Shown here: in pieces, positions 7,086 through 15,201 of the stretch | Position numbering within the stretch: the first letter of the stretch is position 1 | Layout: each line of letters begins with the position of its first letter | Made by a program: the position numbers and the translations under genes | Assembly: GCF_900188345.1 (NCBI RefSeq) | Contig: NZ_FZOD01000071.1 | Span: forward strand, 1-50,908 | DNA: 50,908 bases | Direction of reading: 5' to 3' | Source of the DNA: Streptosporangium subroseum | GTDB taxonomy: Bacteria; Actinomycetota; Actinomycetes; Streptosporangiales; Streptosporangiaceae | Notes under the pieces: model-generated | Told to the model about the DNA's origin: nothing | What the model saw: only the letters and a program-made list of their open reading frames with translations | Databases searched by the model: none

Positions 7086-8531
7086 ATGTTCAAGAAACTG
7101 CCCGGCGACGAGGCACAACACCTCGTCTCCACCACCCCCGACACCGCCGTGGTCTTCCGCCCGGCCGTCCTGCGCACCCCGGCCATCGTCACCATCATCA
7201 TCTTCACCTGGCGACTGCTGGCCGGCATCGTACGGCTGCTCTGGCGCCACCCGATCGCCTCGGCCGTCGTCACGGTTCCCTGCGCGCTGGCCTGGCTGCA
7301 TGGCTGGCAATGGGGCGTTGCCCTGATCGCCCTGGTGCTCGTCGGCCTCACCGCCTGGGCGCTGGTCGATCGTCCCTCGTTCGCCCGGCTGCTGGGCTGG
7401 CGGCTGCTGGCCTGGTGGCGGCTGATCTGGGTGTACCGGCGGCACTGGCAACCAGTAATGCTCATCTCCGGCCTCGGTCGCACCCTCAAGGGCCGGGACT
7501 ACGTCCCCCATCTGGTCAAGGTCACCTGTACCTCGTGGGCGGACCTGGTCACGGTGAAGATGCTCACCGGCCAAGCGGTCAAGGACTGGTCCGATCGCAT
7601 CGAGCACCTGGCCCATGGGTTCGGCGCGACCTCCTGCCGGGTCACCATCGCCCGGTCGGGCCGCCTGTTGTTGGCTTTTCCCCGGCGTGATCCACTGGCC
7701 ACCCCCTTACCGGCTCTGCTCATCCCCGCCGTGGCGTCGGTCGGGCCGGTCGAGATCGGCAAGCGTGAAGATGGCTCCCCGTGGCGGCTCAAGGTCCACG
7801 GCACCCACGTTCTGGTCGCGGGCGCTACCGGGGCGGGTAAGGGCTCGATCATCTGGTCCACGATCCGGGGCCTGCTGCCTGCGGTACGGGCGGGCCTGGT
7901 GCAGATCTGGGCGCTGGATCCCAAACTGATGGAACTGTCCTTCGGCCGCGCCCTGTTCGACTACTACGCCGCTGACCCGGCTGCCTGCGCCGATCTTCTG
8001 GAAGATGCGGTCAAGGTCATGCAGGAGAGGGCAGGCCGGTTCGCTGGAGTCCAGCGCAATCACATCCCCACCGTGGAGGATCCGTTCGTCCTGGTGGTGG
8101 TCGACGAGGTGGCGTTCCTGACCGCCTACCAGTCTGACAAGGGCTTGAAGGTCCGTATCTCCGCCGCCTTGGCGACGCTGACTACGCAGGGTCGGGCGGT
8201 CGGGGTCGGCGTGCTGGCCGCTCTCCAGGACCCGCGCAAGGACGTGCTCAGCATCCGCAACCTGTTCCCCGACAAGATCGCGCTACGGCTGGATGAGTCC
8301 GAACAGGTGGACATGGTCCTCGGCGACGGCGCACGCGATCGGGGAGCGCTGGCCGACCTGATCTCCCCTCAGCCCGACCTCGGCGCGGGCATCGCTTATG
8401 CCCGGCTGGAGACCTCACCCGAACCGATGCGCGCCCGGGCCGGCTACGTCTCCGATGCCGACATCCGCGCCATGGTCGCCACCTTCACCGCAGACACCCT
8501 GCCCTTGCCGCTAACGGAAGAGGTGGCCTGA
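7086..8531 (+). CDS. FtsK/SpoIIIE-like conjugal DNA translocase (TraB/TraSA type)
   Basis: 481 residues from ATG 7086, with a GAGAGGG ribosome site. Two or three hydrophobic segments occupy residues 30-100, followed by a cytosolic ATPase. Walker A is GATGAGKGS near residue 245 and Walker B is LVVVDEVAFL near residue 340. Known: actinomycete AICEs transfer double-stranded DNA between mycelia with a single FtsK-like hexameric pump of the TraB/TraSA family. The protein is shorter than chromosomal FtsK and lacks an obvious gamma domain at the end, as expected for this class. The next gene overlaps by 1 nt. This is the main mark that the element can or could conjugate. Confidence 0.88.
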   Translation: MFKKLPGDEAQHLVSTTPDTAVVFRPAVLRTPAIVTIIIFTWRLLAGIVRLLWRHPIASAVVTVPCALAWLHGWQWGVALIALVLVGLTAWALVDRPSFARLLGWRLLAWWRLIWVYRRHWQPVMLISGLGRTLKGRDYVPHLVKVTCTSWADLVTVKMLTGQAVKDWSDRIEHLAHGFGATSCRVTIARSGRLLLAFPRRDPLATPLPALLIPAVASVGPVEIGKREDGSPWRLKVHGTHVLVAGATGAGKGSIIWSTIRGLLPAVRAGLVQIWALDPKLMELSFGRALFDYYAADPAACADLLEDAVKVMQERAGRFAGVQRNHIPTVEDPFVLVVVDEVAFLTAYQSDKGLKVRISAALATLTTQGRAVGVGVLAALQDPRKDVLSIRNLFPDKIALRLDESEQVDMVLGDGARDRGALADLISPQPDLGAGIAYARLETSPEPMRARAGYVSDADIRAMVATFTADTLPLPLTEEVA

Positions 8532-8725
8532 TGAAGATCATCATTCAGGGCACCCTCGCCGAGATCGACGCGATTCCGTTCCGGCTGCTCGGCACCCTCA
8601 GTGACTCCCCACCGCGCTTTGAGCTGCTGCTCTCCAACCTGGTCAACATCCGGCTCCGCCGCGACCCCTACAGCTCGGCTTACCGGTTCACCGCCGACGT
8701 GCTCAACGCAGAGGAGGTCATGTGA
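8531..8725 (+). CDS. small conserved AICE protein between translocase and Rep
   Basis: 64 residues; ATG 8531 overlaps the translocase stop (TGATGA) and its own stop overlaps the rep GTG. It is compact (MKIIIQGTLAEIDAIPFRLL, ending FTADVLNAEEVM) with no signal or membrane segment. The tight coupling on both sides shows it is translated with tra and rep. No family recognised; a spread (Spd) or replication accessory role is a guess. Confidence 0.6.
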   Translation: MKIIIQGTLAEIDAIPFRLLGTLSDSPPRFELLLSNLVNIRLRRDPYSSAYRFTADVLNAEEVM

Positions 8726-10443
8726 CCGACACCCCTGCTCACCCGTCCATCTCTGCGGCCGATGTCCCGGTGGACGCCTCCGACCGCGCCTTGCCCCGCC
8801 TGGTCCGTAACACGCTGCCGCTGGCGCTGGATGTGGCGATCGAGGTCGCCAAGCTCAACGGGGTCTGCATCCGCCCCATCGAGTTGCGGCGGCTGGACAC
8901 CCACACCGGCCAGAGCGAACCGTTCGACGTCCCCTGTGGGGCCACCCAGGAGGCCAAGTGCCCGCCGTGCGCCAAGCGCAACCGGCAACTCCGGATGGCC
9001 CAATGCCGCGAAGGCTGGCACCTGGAAGCCGAACCGATCGCCGAACCGGCCCCCTCCACCGAAGAGCAACAGTGGTTGATCGAGTTCCGCGCCGATGTGC
9101 AGGCCAAGCGCGATGAGGCCGAACGCGACGGCGAAGAGGTCACCGACTGGGACCAGGCGATCGCGGGCATCGACGCCGAGATCAACGCCTCCGGGATGCG
9201 CGGCAACGTCCTGGGCGGCCGGATGGCTCCCAAGCGCTCGCGCTCCACCCGGCGTCGCCAAGATGCCCCGGACCTGCCCAAGCGCGCACGTCAGGACACC
9301 ACCCTCGGGCGCACGTTCAACGCTGCCGATGGCAGGGTGTATCGGCCGTCGCTGTTCGTCACCCTCACCCTGCCCTCCTACGGCCGGATCCGCTCCGGTC
9401 AGGGGGTGCCGGTCGATCCGAGCACCTACGACTACGCGGCGGCGGCTCGGGACGCGCTGCACTTCTCCAAGCTCGTCGACCGGTTCGTCCAAAACCTCCG
9501 GCGGGTGGCCGGCTACGACGTCCAATACTTCGCCACCGTCGAACCACAGAAGAGGTTCGCGCCGCATCTGCACATGGCGATCCGCGGGACGCTGCCCCGC
9601 GCGGAGATCAAGGCCATCGCTGCCGCGACCTACCACCAGGTGTGGTGGCCGTCTGTGGATGAGGTCCGCTTCGACGGTGAGCACCTGCCCATCTGGGCCG
9701 ACCGGGCCGACCTCGCAGACGGGGCCGCCTACCCAGACGGGCAGAGCGGCGACTACCTCGACCCGGCCACCGGTGAACTGCTGGCCACCTGGGACGAGGC
9801 GCTCGACCAACTCGACGCCGACGAGACGGCCGAACCGCTGCACGTGCTGCGCTTCGGTGCTCAAGTCGATGTTCAGGGCATCGTCGCCGGGTCGCCGGAT
9901 GCTCACAAGCGCGTCGGCTATCTGACCAAGTACCTGACCAAGTCCCTCGGCGACACCCTCGACGCCGATGACCGTGTTCGCCGTGACCATGCCGCCCGGA
10001 TGGTGGAGGCGCTGCGCTATGAGCCGTGTTCGCCGACGTGTGCGAACTGGCTGCGCTACGGGGTGCAGCCCAAGGGCGCCAAAGCCGGGATGATGCCGGG
10101 CCGGTGCAAGGGCAAGGCGCACAAGCCTGAACACCTCGGCTACGCCGGACGCCGGGTCCTGGTCTCGCGCAAGTGGTCGAACAAGACCCTCCGGGAGCAC
10201 AAGCAAGACCGCCGGGCCTGGGTCCTCGACATGCTCGGCCTACCTGACGAGACGGCCACTGACCCGCACCGCTACCTCTGGCGGCCGGTCTCGACCAAGG
10301 ACCCAACGCGCACCCCGCTGGCCAAACGCCTGCTGCGCGGTGTCGCCAACCGTCACCGCACCCGAGCTCGACTGGCTGAACTCCAAGCCAGAGCGGACGG
10401 ACAACCTGTTCCAGACCCTTCGGCAACGTCACTGGCCGCCTGA
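8722..10443 (+). CDS. RepSA-like rolling-circle replication initiator
   Basis: 573 residues from GTG 8722, overlapping the previous stop. A zinc-like site CPPCAKRNRQLRMAQC sits near residues 80-95. The HUH motif PHLHMAIRG is near residue 280, where the two His residues bind metal. YLTKYLTKS near residue 400 holds candidate catalytic tyrosines. Known: RepSA-type initiators nick the double-strand origin and let AICEs replicate briefly before transfer. A second Cys-rich patch (CSPTCANWL) lies near residue 435. Length fits the family. The excisionase gene follows after 12 nt, so replication and excision are co-expressed under Pra control by analogy to pSAM2. The origin itself was not identified. 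Confidence 0.85.
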   Translation: MTDTPAHPSISAADVPVDASDRALPRLVRNTLPLALDVAIEVAKLNGVCIRPIELRRLDTHTGQSEPFDVPCGATQEAKCPPCAKRNRQLRMAQCREGWHLEAEPIAEPAPSTEEQQWLIEFRADVQAKRDEAERDGEEVTDWDQAIAGIDAEINASGMRGNVLGGRMAPKRSRSTRRRQDAPDLPKRARQDTTLGRTFNAADGRVYRPSLFVTLTLPSYGRIRSGQGVPVDPSTYDYAAAARDALHFSKLVDRFVQNLRRVAGYDVQYFATVEPQKRFAPHLHMAIRGTLPRAEIKAIAAATYHQVWWPSVDEVRFDGEHLPIWADRADLADGAAYPDGQSGDYLDPATGELLATWDEALDQLDADETAEPLHVLRFGAQVDVQGIVAGSPDAHKRVGYLTKYLTKSLGDTLDADDRVRRDHAARMVEALRYEPCSPTCANWLRYGVQPKGAKAGMMPGRCKGKAHKPEHLGYAGRRVLVSRKWSNKTLREHKQDRRAWVLDMLGLPDETATDPHRYLWRPVSTKDPTRTPLAKRLLRGVANRHRTRARLAELQARADGQPVPDPSATSLAA

Positions 10444-10455
10444 CAGGAGAACCCA

Positions 10456-10662
10456 TTGGACGAACTACTCAAGGCTCATGAGGCCGCCGCACTGCTCCAC
10501 ACCTCGGAGCGCTTCATCCGCCGACTGATCGCGGAACGCCGGATCGAGTTCGTGAAGATCGGCCGTCACGTCCGCATCCGGGAGTCCGCATTACTCGCTT
10601 TCGTCGCCGCAGGGACGGTCGAACCCCTGGCGGCTTCCGACATCACTGGGAGGGCGGCCTGA
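10456..10662 (+). CDS. xis: excisionase (Xis), helix-turn-helix
   Basis: 68 residues from TTG 10456 with AGGAG just upstream. It begins MDELLKAHEAAALLHTSERF and continues IRRLIAERRIEFVKIGRHVR, a winged-helix excisionase/MerR-like DNA-binding fold. Known: AICE Xis bends attachment-site DNA so that the integrase excises the element. Its stop overlaps the int ATG by 1 nt (TGATG), which couples Xis and Int translation. The small size and the position leave little doubt about the role. Confidence 0.85.
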   Translation: MDELLKAHEAAALLHTSERFIRRLIAERRIEFVKIGRHVRIRESALLAFVAAGTVEPLAASDITGRAA

Positions 10663-11978
10663 TGGCCAACAGAGACGGTCACCGACGGTTCGGCAACATC
10701 CGCAAGCGCGAGTCCGGCCGCTACCAGATCCGCTATCCCGGTCCGGATGGGCTGATGCGCAGCGGTACCGAGACCTATGAACGCAAGTCGGACGCAGAGC
10801 GGGCGCTGTTGTTGATCGAAGCACAGATCATCCGGGGCGAGTGGACGGACCCGGAACGCGGCAAGGCCAAGTTCAAGGACTATGCCGAGACGTGGATCTC
10901 CCAGCGTCCCGGCCTCCGGCCGCGCACGGTCGATCTCTATCGCTGGCTCCTTAAGAAACACATCGCCCCGTATCTCGGCAACACCGCAGTCGGGAAGATT
11001 TCCACCGCGATGATTCGGCAGTGGCGGGCCGACCTGCTCGGCAATGGGGTCTCGGTCAGCGTGGCGGCCAAGGCGTATCGCCTGCTGCGGGCCGTGCTGA
11101 TGACGGCGGTTGAAGAGGATCACATCATCTCGCGCAACCCGTGCCGGATCCGCGGGGCCGGCGACGAGCACGCCCAGGAGCGTCCGGTGCTCACCGTGGA
11201 CCAGGTCTTCGAGCTGGCCGACCTCGTGGGCCGTCGTCCAGTCGGCAACGTCCGCAAGCTCAAGGACAACGCCTATCGGCTGCGCTTTCAGCGGTACGGC
11301 GAGATGCGCACCCATCCCGAGGTCTTCACTGGTCGTGCCGACGCCGAAAGGGCGCTGTGGAAGATGGGTACGGATGGGCGGGCCGACTGCACCCATGACC
11401 GGCGTTTCCGCGCCCTGGTGCTTCTGGCCACCTTCGCCAGCCTGCGATGGGGTGAGGTGAGTGCGCTGCGCCGTACGGACGTCGACCTTGACGCGGGAAC
11501 AGTGCGTATCCGAGTGGCCTACGTTGAACGCTCGACTGGCGGTCTGGTCCTTGGTCCGCTCAAGTCCAAAGCCGGTCGGCGGGTGGTCGGCATTCCCAAA
11601 GACATCGTTTCGGCGCTGCGCGAGCACATCGCCACCTATGTTCAGAACGAGCCGGGCGCGTTGTTGTTCCCCGGTGCGAAGGGCGGGCCGCTGCGGCGGA
11701 GTGGCTTCAATACCCGCACACGGTGGGTGGATGTGGTCAAGGAGATGGGTCTTCCCGGTCTCCACTTCCATGATCTCCGGCACACGGGCAACATGCTCGC
11801 CGCAGAGTCCGGCGCGGGCCTCAAGGACCTGATGGCCCGGATGGGACATGACAACGTACGCGCGGCGATGATCTATCAGCATGCCGTACGGGGTGCGGAC
11901 AAGACGATCACGGACGCGATCGACAGGCAGCTGATGAAGCGGAACGACGGCGACGCCGATGAGATGCCCACAGGGTGA
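10662..11978 (+). CDS. int: tyrosine site-specific integrase with duplicated arm-binding module
   Basis: 438 residues. The order is an N-terminal arm-binding segment (residues 10-52), a core-binding domain (about 70-165), an insertion (about 191-248), then the catalytic domain. Candidate catalytic residues are R262 (LRWGE), K301/K303, H370 and R373 (HFHDLRH), H396 and Y405 (MIYQHA). The insertion carries a second copy of the N-terminal module: GNIRK...SDAERALLL at 11-50 recurs as GNVRK...ADAERALWK at 195-234. This may let the protein grip two arm sites or serve regulation. The gene ends about 100 bp from the tRNA-Gly 3' end, the usual geometry for AICE integration into a tRNA gene. All catalytic residues are present, so the enzyme looks active. 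Confidence 0.92.
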   Translation: MANRDGHRRFGNIRKRESGRYQIRYPGPDGLMRSGTETYERKSDAERALLLIEAQIIRGEWTDPERGKAKFKDYAETWISQRPGLRPRTVDLYRWLLKKHIAPYLGNTAVGKISTAMIRQWRADLLGNGVSVSVAAKAYRLLRAVLMTAVEEDHIISRNPCRIRGAGDEHAQERPVLTVDQVFELADLVGRRPVGNVRKLKDNAYRLRFQRYGEMRTHPEVFTGRADAERALWKMGTDGRADCTHDRRFRALVLLATFASLRWGEVSALRRTDVDLDAGTVRIRVAYVERSTGGLVLGPLKSKAGRRVVGIPKDIVSALREHIATYVQNEPGALLFPGAKGGPLRRSGFNTRTRWVDVVKEMGLPGLHFHDLRHTGNMLAAESGAGLKDLMARMGHDNVRAAMIYQHAVRGADKTITDAIDRQLMKRNDGDADEMPTG

Positions 11979-11985
11979 TCACGGA

Positions 11986-12008
11986 GCTAATGGCCCGCTA
12001 ATGGCCCG
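11986..12008 (+). repeat. 11-bp tandem direct repeat between int and att site
   Basis: GCTAATGGCCC occurs twice back to back (11986-11996 and 11997-12007), directly after the int stop. It lies between the integrase gene and the tRNA-Gly 3' end, where integrase or excisionase arm-binding sites are expected. Confidence 0.6.
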
Positions 12009-12036
12009 AGAAGATCGAACAGTCTGGGAAACGATT

Positions 12037-12076
12037 AAGGCCCGGCTCCGGAAGTTATCCGTGACCTGGGCCTTTT
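12037..12076 (+). terminator. likely int terminator
   Basis: AAGGCCC (12037-12043) pairs with GGGCCTT (12068-12074), followed by TTCG and a short T-rich stretch. The loop is 24 nt and contains a second short pairing (CTCCGG). It separates int from the oppositely oriented tRNA. Confidence 0.5.
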
Positions 12077-12080
12077 CGTT

Positions 12081-12154
12081 TGGAGCGGGTGACGGGAATC
12101 GAACCCGCGCTGTCAGCTTGGGAAGCTGATGTTCTGCCATTGAACTACACCCGC
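12081..12154 (-). tRNA. tRNA-Gly (anticodon TCC), presumed AICE attachment site
   Basis: The reverse complement reads GCGGGTG at the acceptor 5' side, GTTCAATGGCAGAAC for the D arm, CAGCTTCCCAAGCTG for the anticodon stem-loop with TCC, GGTTCGATTCC for the T arm, and CACCCGC closing the acceptor stem. The discriminator is T and CCA is encoded (TGG at 12081-12083 on the plus strand). All four stems pair. The 3' end points at the integrase gene, so the 3' half is the likely att core, restored on integration. Confidence 0.95.
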
Positions 12155-12275
12155 AGCGAGCATGTCGCGAGACTACTGTAGCGGAAAGTGTGACCATCGT
12201 CGTCCACGGGGCTGAAGGTCGGTGGCCTGGTCGAGAAGGCGGCTTTGAAGGCGTGGCGTTGGTAGGTTGCTCCAC

Positions 12276-12851
12276 GTGCTGCTTTCCGATCGTGACATCG
12301 TTGCTGAGATCGAATCCGGGAGGGTCGGAATCGACCCCTTTCAACCGGAGATGGTCCAACCGTCCAGCATCGATATCCGTCTGGACCGTTACTTCAGGGT
12401 CTTCGAGAACCATCGATACCCGCACATCGATCCGGCGATCGAGCAGCCTGATCTCACGCGGTTGGTCGAGCCGGAGAAGGACGAGCCGTTCATCCTGCAT
12501 CCGGGGGAGTTCGTCCTGGCCAGCACCTACGAGGTCATCAGCCTCCCCGATGACATCGCCTCGCGGCTGGAGGGGAAGAGCTCGCTGGGCAGGCTCGGCC
12601 TGCTCACCCACTCCACGGCCGGCTTCATCGACCCGGGGTTCAGCGGGCATGTGACACTCGAGCTCTCCAACGCGGCGACGCTGCCGATCAAGCTCTGGCC
12701 CGGTATGAAGATCGGGCAGCTCTGCATGTTCAGGCTCAGCTCGCCCGCCGAGTATCCGTACGGTTCCGAGAAGTACGGCTCGCGCTACCAGGGGCAGCGG
12801 GGGCCGACGCCGAGCCGTTCCTACCTGAACTTCCACCGGACGCAGATCTGA
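12276..12851 (+). CDS. dcd: dCTP deaminase
   Basis: 191 residues from GTG 12276, giving the expected MLLSDRDI start; a TTG at 12267 would add three residues. Core motifs are present: GKSSLGRLGL, HSTAGFIDPGFSGHVTLEL and the C-terminal RYQGQRGPTPSRSY. Known: the enzyme converts dCTP to dUTP for dTTP synthesis; some actinobacterial members also hydrolyse dUTP to dUMP. The length matches the family. It is the first core gene right of the tRNA and is oriented away from it. No ribosome site stands out, which is common for weak GTG starts here. Confidence 0.95.
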   Translation: MLLSDRDIVAEIESGRVGIDPFQPEMVQPSSIDIRLDRYFRVFENHRYPHIDPAIEQPDLTRLVEPEKDEPFILHPGEFVLASTYEVISLPDDIASRLEGKSSLGRLGLLTHSTAGFIDPGFSGHVTLELSNAATLPIKLWPGMKIGQLCMFRLSSPAEYPYGSEKYGSRYQGQRGPTPSRSYLNFHRTQI

Positions 12852-13355
12852 AGCAGGCCGCTCCCTCCGAATGCCCCGGACCAACCGGGGTGGACGGAAT
12901 CTTCGGGCTGCCCGGGATGGGCAGGATCGCCTCAAGGCGGGGGGATCGCTTCGGGGCGGGCGGGATTCCCAGGATGGGCGGGGTCGCCTTGGGGCGGGCG
13001 GGATTCCCAGGGTGGGGGGAGCGCCTCGGGGCGAGCAAGATCCTCAAGGTGAACGGGATTCCCGACGCGGACGGAATCACCTCGGGGGATCAATGGCCGG
13101 TAGGCGGGTTTGGAAGATCGTCGTGATGGAAATCACCGTGACCACCCGTGGATGTCAGGCCCGTCCTTGATCATGCCCCCGTGGATTTCAGGCGGAACGT
13201 ACGGCTGAAGCGGGGTTTGCGAGCGACGCGAGGCCTTCGAGCTGGACGTCACCCCGGGGGAGAGTCCCATACGTGACCTGGCTTCGGCATAATGTGGCCG
13301 AAAACGAGCAAAACGGTCACCGGAAAGATGCCCTCAAGACTCCCTCAAGCCGAGT
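12852..13355. repeat. intergenic region with 37-38-bp degenerate tandem repeats
   Basis: No convincing gene between dcd and the DUF47 gene. Two clear copies (12955-12992 and 12993-13029) begin GGCGGGCGGGATTCCCAGG and end GCCTTGG or GCCTCGG; more degenerate copies extend on both sides, about 12900-13075. The G-rich strand is the plus strand. The function is unknown; slippage-prone filler is the simplest view. Confidence 0.55.
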
Positions 13356-13382
13356 GTCGCTAGGTATACGCCAGGTAGCGAC
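13356..13382. promoter_or_regulatory. inverted repeat upstream of the phosphate transport pair
   Basis: GTCGCTA (13356-13362) and TAGCGAC (13376-13382) form a perfect 7-bp inverted repeat with a 13-nt spacer, about 100 bp before the DUF47 gene. It could be an operator. I could not fit a PhoP box (paired GTTCACC-like repeats) to this region with confidence. Confidence 0.3.
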
Positions 13383-13478
13383 TAATGGAAGAGTAGGTGT
13401 CAAGCGGGTGAAGTTCGTATTTCCGCTGGTAACCCGTACCCTTCTCTGCGGACCATCCCCGCACATCTGGAGAACGAC

Positions 13479-14096
13479 GTGCGCCTGCGTCTCACGCCTC
13501 GTGAGGACAGCTACTACGACTTGTTCGCCGACTCGGCGAACAACCTCGTCACAGCGTCCCGTCTGCTGGTCGAGATCATCAGCGACGGGTCGGACAGGGA
13601 AGCCCTGGCCGAGAAGATGCGCGCTTGTGAGCACACCGGTGATGAGCGCACTCACGCGATCATGAACCGGCTCAACGAGAGCTTCATCACGCCCTTCGAC
13701 CGCGAGGACATCTACCGTCTCGCGTCGAACCTCGACGACGTGATGGACTACATGGAGGCCGCCGCCGACCTCATCGTCCTGTACCAGATCGATCACCTTC
13801 CCAAGGAGGTCATCCGCCAGGTCGAGGTGCTGGAACGTTCGGCCGAGCTGACCGCCGAGGCCATGCCCCGGCTGCGCTCGATGAAGAACCTCAACGAGTA
13901 CTGGATCGAGATCAACCGGCTGGAGAACCAGGCCGACCAGGTCTACCGACGCCTTCTCGCGAAGCTTTTCAGCGGGGAGTACGACGCGTTGACCGTTCTC
14001 AAGATGAAGGAGGTCATCGATCAGCTCGAGATGGCCGCCGACGCCTTCGAGCATGTGGCCAACACGATCGAGTCGATCGCGGTCAAGGAAAGTTAA
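13479..14096 (+). CDS. DUF47/PhoU-like accessory protein of Pit transporter
   Basis: 205 residues from GTG 13479. It starts MRLRLTPREDSYYDLFADSA and is entirely helical, with the E/D-rich metal-binding repeats of the DUF47/PhoU fold (DREDIYRLASNLDDVMDYME, EIHRLEN-like EINRLENQADQVYR). Known: DUF47 proteins are encoded beside PiT transporters and modulate them. The pit GTG follows directly after the TAA, so the two are one operon. Length is normal for the family. Confidence 0.9.
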   Translation: MRLRLTPREDSYYDLFADSANNLVTASRLLVEIISDGSDREALAEKMRACEHTGDERTHAIMNRLNESFITPFDREDIYRLASNLDDVMDYMEAAADLIVLYQIDHLPKEVIRQVEVLERSAELTAEAMPRLRSMKNLNEYWIEINRLENQADQVYRRLLAKLFSGEYDALTVLKMKEVIDQLEMAADAFEHVANTIESIAVKES

Positions 14097-15101
14097 GTGG
14101 ATCTCTCGCTCGCACTTGTCATCGGCGTAGTGGTCGTGGCGCTGGTCTTCGACTACACCAACGGTTTCCATGACGCCGCGAACGCGATCGCGACCTCCGT
14201 CTCGACGCGCGCGCTGACGCCGAGGGCCGCCCTCTTCATGGCCGCGGCGATGAACTTTCTGGGTGCCCACCTGGGCACGCAGGTGGCGGCGACCGTCGGC
14301 AAGGGCATCATCGACGCTCCCCAGGGAAGCCACGGTCTGGTGATCGTGGGGGCCAGCCTCATCGGCGCGATCGCCTGGAACCTCGTCACCTGGTACTTCG
14401 GTCTTCCCTCCTCAAGCAGTCACGCCCTGATCGGCGGCCTGGTCGGCGCGGCGCTGGCCTCGTCAAGCACCGTCCACTGGGACGGCGTGCTGGACAAGGT
14501 CGTCATTCCGATGATCCTGTCCCCTCTGATCGGCTTCACCCTGGCGGCGATCATCATGATCGGCATCCTGTGGGGCTTCCGTCGTTCCCAGCCGTCGAAG
14601 ACCAACCGCGGCTTCCGTCACGCGCAGACGATCTCCGCCGCGGCCATGGCTCTCGGCCACGGCCTGCAGGACGCGCAGAAGACCATGGGCGTGATCTTCC
14701 TGGCGCTTGTCGTCGGGGGCTACCAGAACGACGGCGACCCGATCCCGCAGTGGGTCATCCTCTCGGCCGCGACGGCGATCTCGCTGGGCACCTACGCGGG
14801 TGGCTGGCGGATCATGCGGACCCTCGGCCGCCGGATCATCGCGCTCACGCCGCCGCAGGGGTTCGCCGCGGAGGCCGCCGCCGCGACCGTGCTCTACACC
14901 GCGGCCATCGGTTTCGGCGCTCCCATCTCCACCACGCACACGATCACCAGCGCGATCATGGGCGTGGGCGCCACCAAGCGCCTGTCCGCCGTGCGCTGGG
15001 GTGTCGCGGGCAACATCGTGACCGCCTGGGTCCTCACGATCCCGGCCGCCGCGCTGGTCGCCGCACTGTCCTACTACGCGCTCCACTGGATGATCGAGTA
15101 A
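14097..15101 (+). CDS. pit: PiT-family inorganic phosphate transporter
   Basis: 334 residues, GTG start next to the DUF47 stop. It has about ten hydrophobic segments and both PiT signature repeats: DYTNGFHDAANAIATSVSTR near the N-terminus and APISTTHTITSAIMGVGATK near residue 280. GLPSSSSHALIGGLVG is also diagnostic. Known: PiT carriers move metal-phosphate with protons, the low-affinity route for phosphate. A hairpin terminator follows at 15150-15180. Confidence 0.95.
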   Translation: MDLSLALVIGVVVVALVFDYTNGFHDAANAIATSVSTRALTPRAALFMAAAMNFLGAHLGTQVAATVGKGIIDAPQGSHGLVIVGASLIGAIAWNLVTWYFGLPSSSSHALIGGLVGAALASSSTVHWDGVLDKVVIPMILSPLIGFTLAAIIMIGILWGFRRSQPSKTNRGFRHAQTISAAAMALGHGLQDAQKTMGVIFLALVVGGYQNDGDPIPQWVILSAATAISLGTYAGGWRIMRTLGRRIIALTPPQGFAAEAAAATVLYTAAIGFGAPISTTHTITSAIMGVGATKRLSAVRWGVAGNIVTAWVLTIPAAALVAALSYYALHWMIE

Positions 15102-15149
15102 CCGCCGAGGGACTCGCGCGCTCCGCTGGATCACCGAGTTATCGTCGGG

Positions 15150-15180
15150 AACGCCGGTCGGCACCACGCCGACCGGCGTT
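15150..15180. terminator. strong hairpin between pit and mshD, bidirectional
   Basis: AACGCCGGTCGGC (15150-15162) pairs perfectly with GCCGACCGGCGTT (15168-15180) around a 5-nt loop. It lies between two convergent genes and has no T tract, as is usual in high-GC actinomycetes. Confidence 0.85.
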
Positions 15181-15201
15181 CTCCCATTTACGGCAGGGCC
15201 C

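Larger units (their letters stand above)
3261..12130 (+). mobile_element. pSAM2-type actinomycete integrative and conjugative element (AICE), core
   Basis: Regulators (3261, 5450), Pra-like activator, FtsK-like translocase, RepSA-like initiator, xis and int lie in the order and overlaps typical of AICEs, ending at tRNA-Gly. The right end is the tRNA 3' half (about 12081-12130). The left coordinate given is only the last gene that clearly belongs. I scanned the left part by eye for a second copy of the tRNA 3' end and found none, so the true left end may lie beyond the window or be lost. The genes at 846-3185 could be cargo or older neighbours. Confidence 0.8.

Noticed and set aside
8680..10206. 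508-codon minus-strand open frame opposite rep
   Set aside because: It is a mirror of the rep gene caused by high GC; the plus-strand product has HUH and zinc motifs and overlaps its neighbours in operon fashion.
13383..13478. PhoP box upstream of the DUF47-pit operon
   Set aside because: Only fragments such as TTCACCCG appear on the reverse strand; no paired 11-bp repeats could be aligned.
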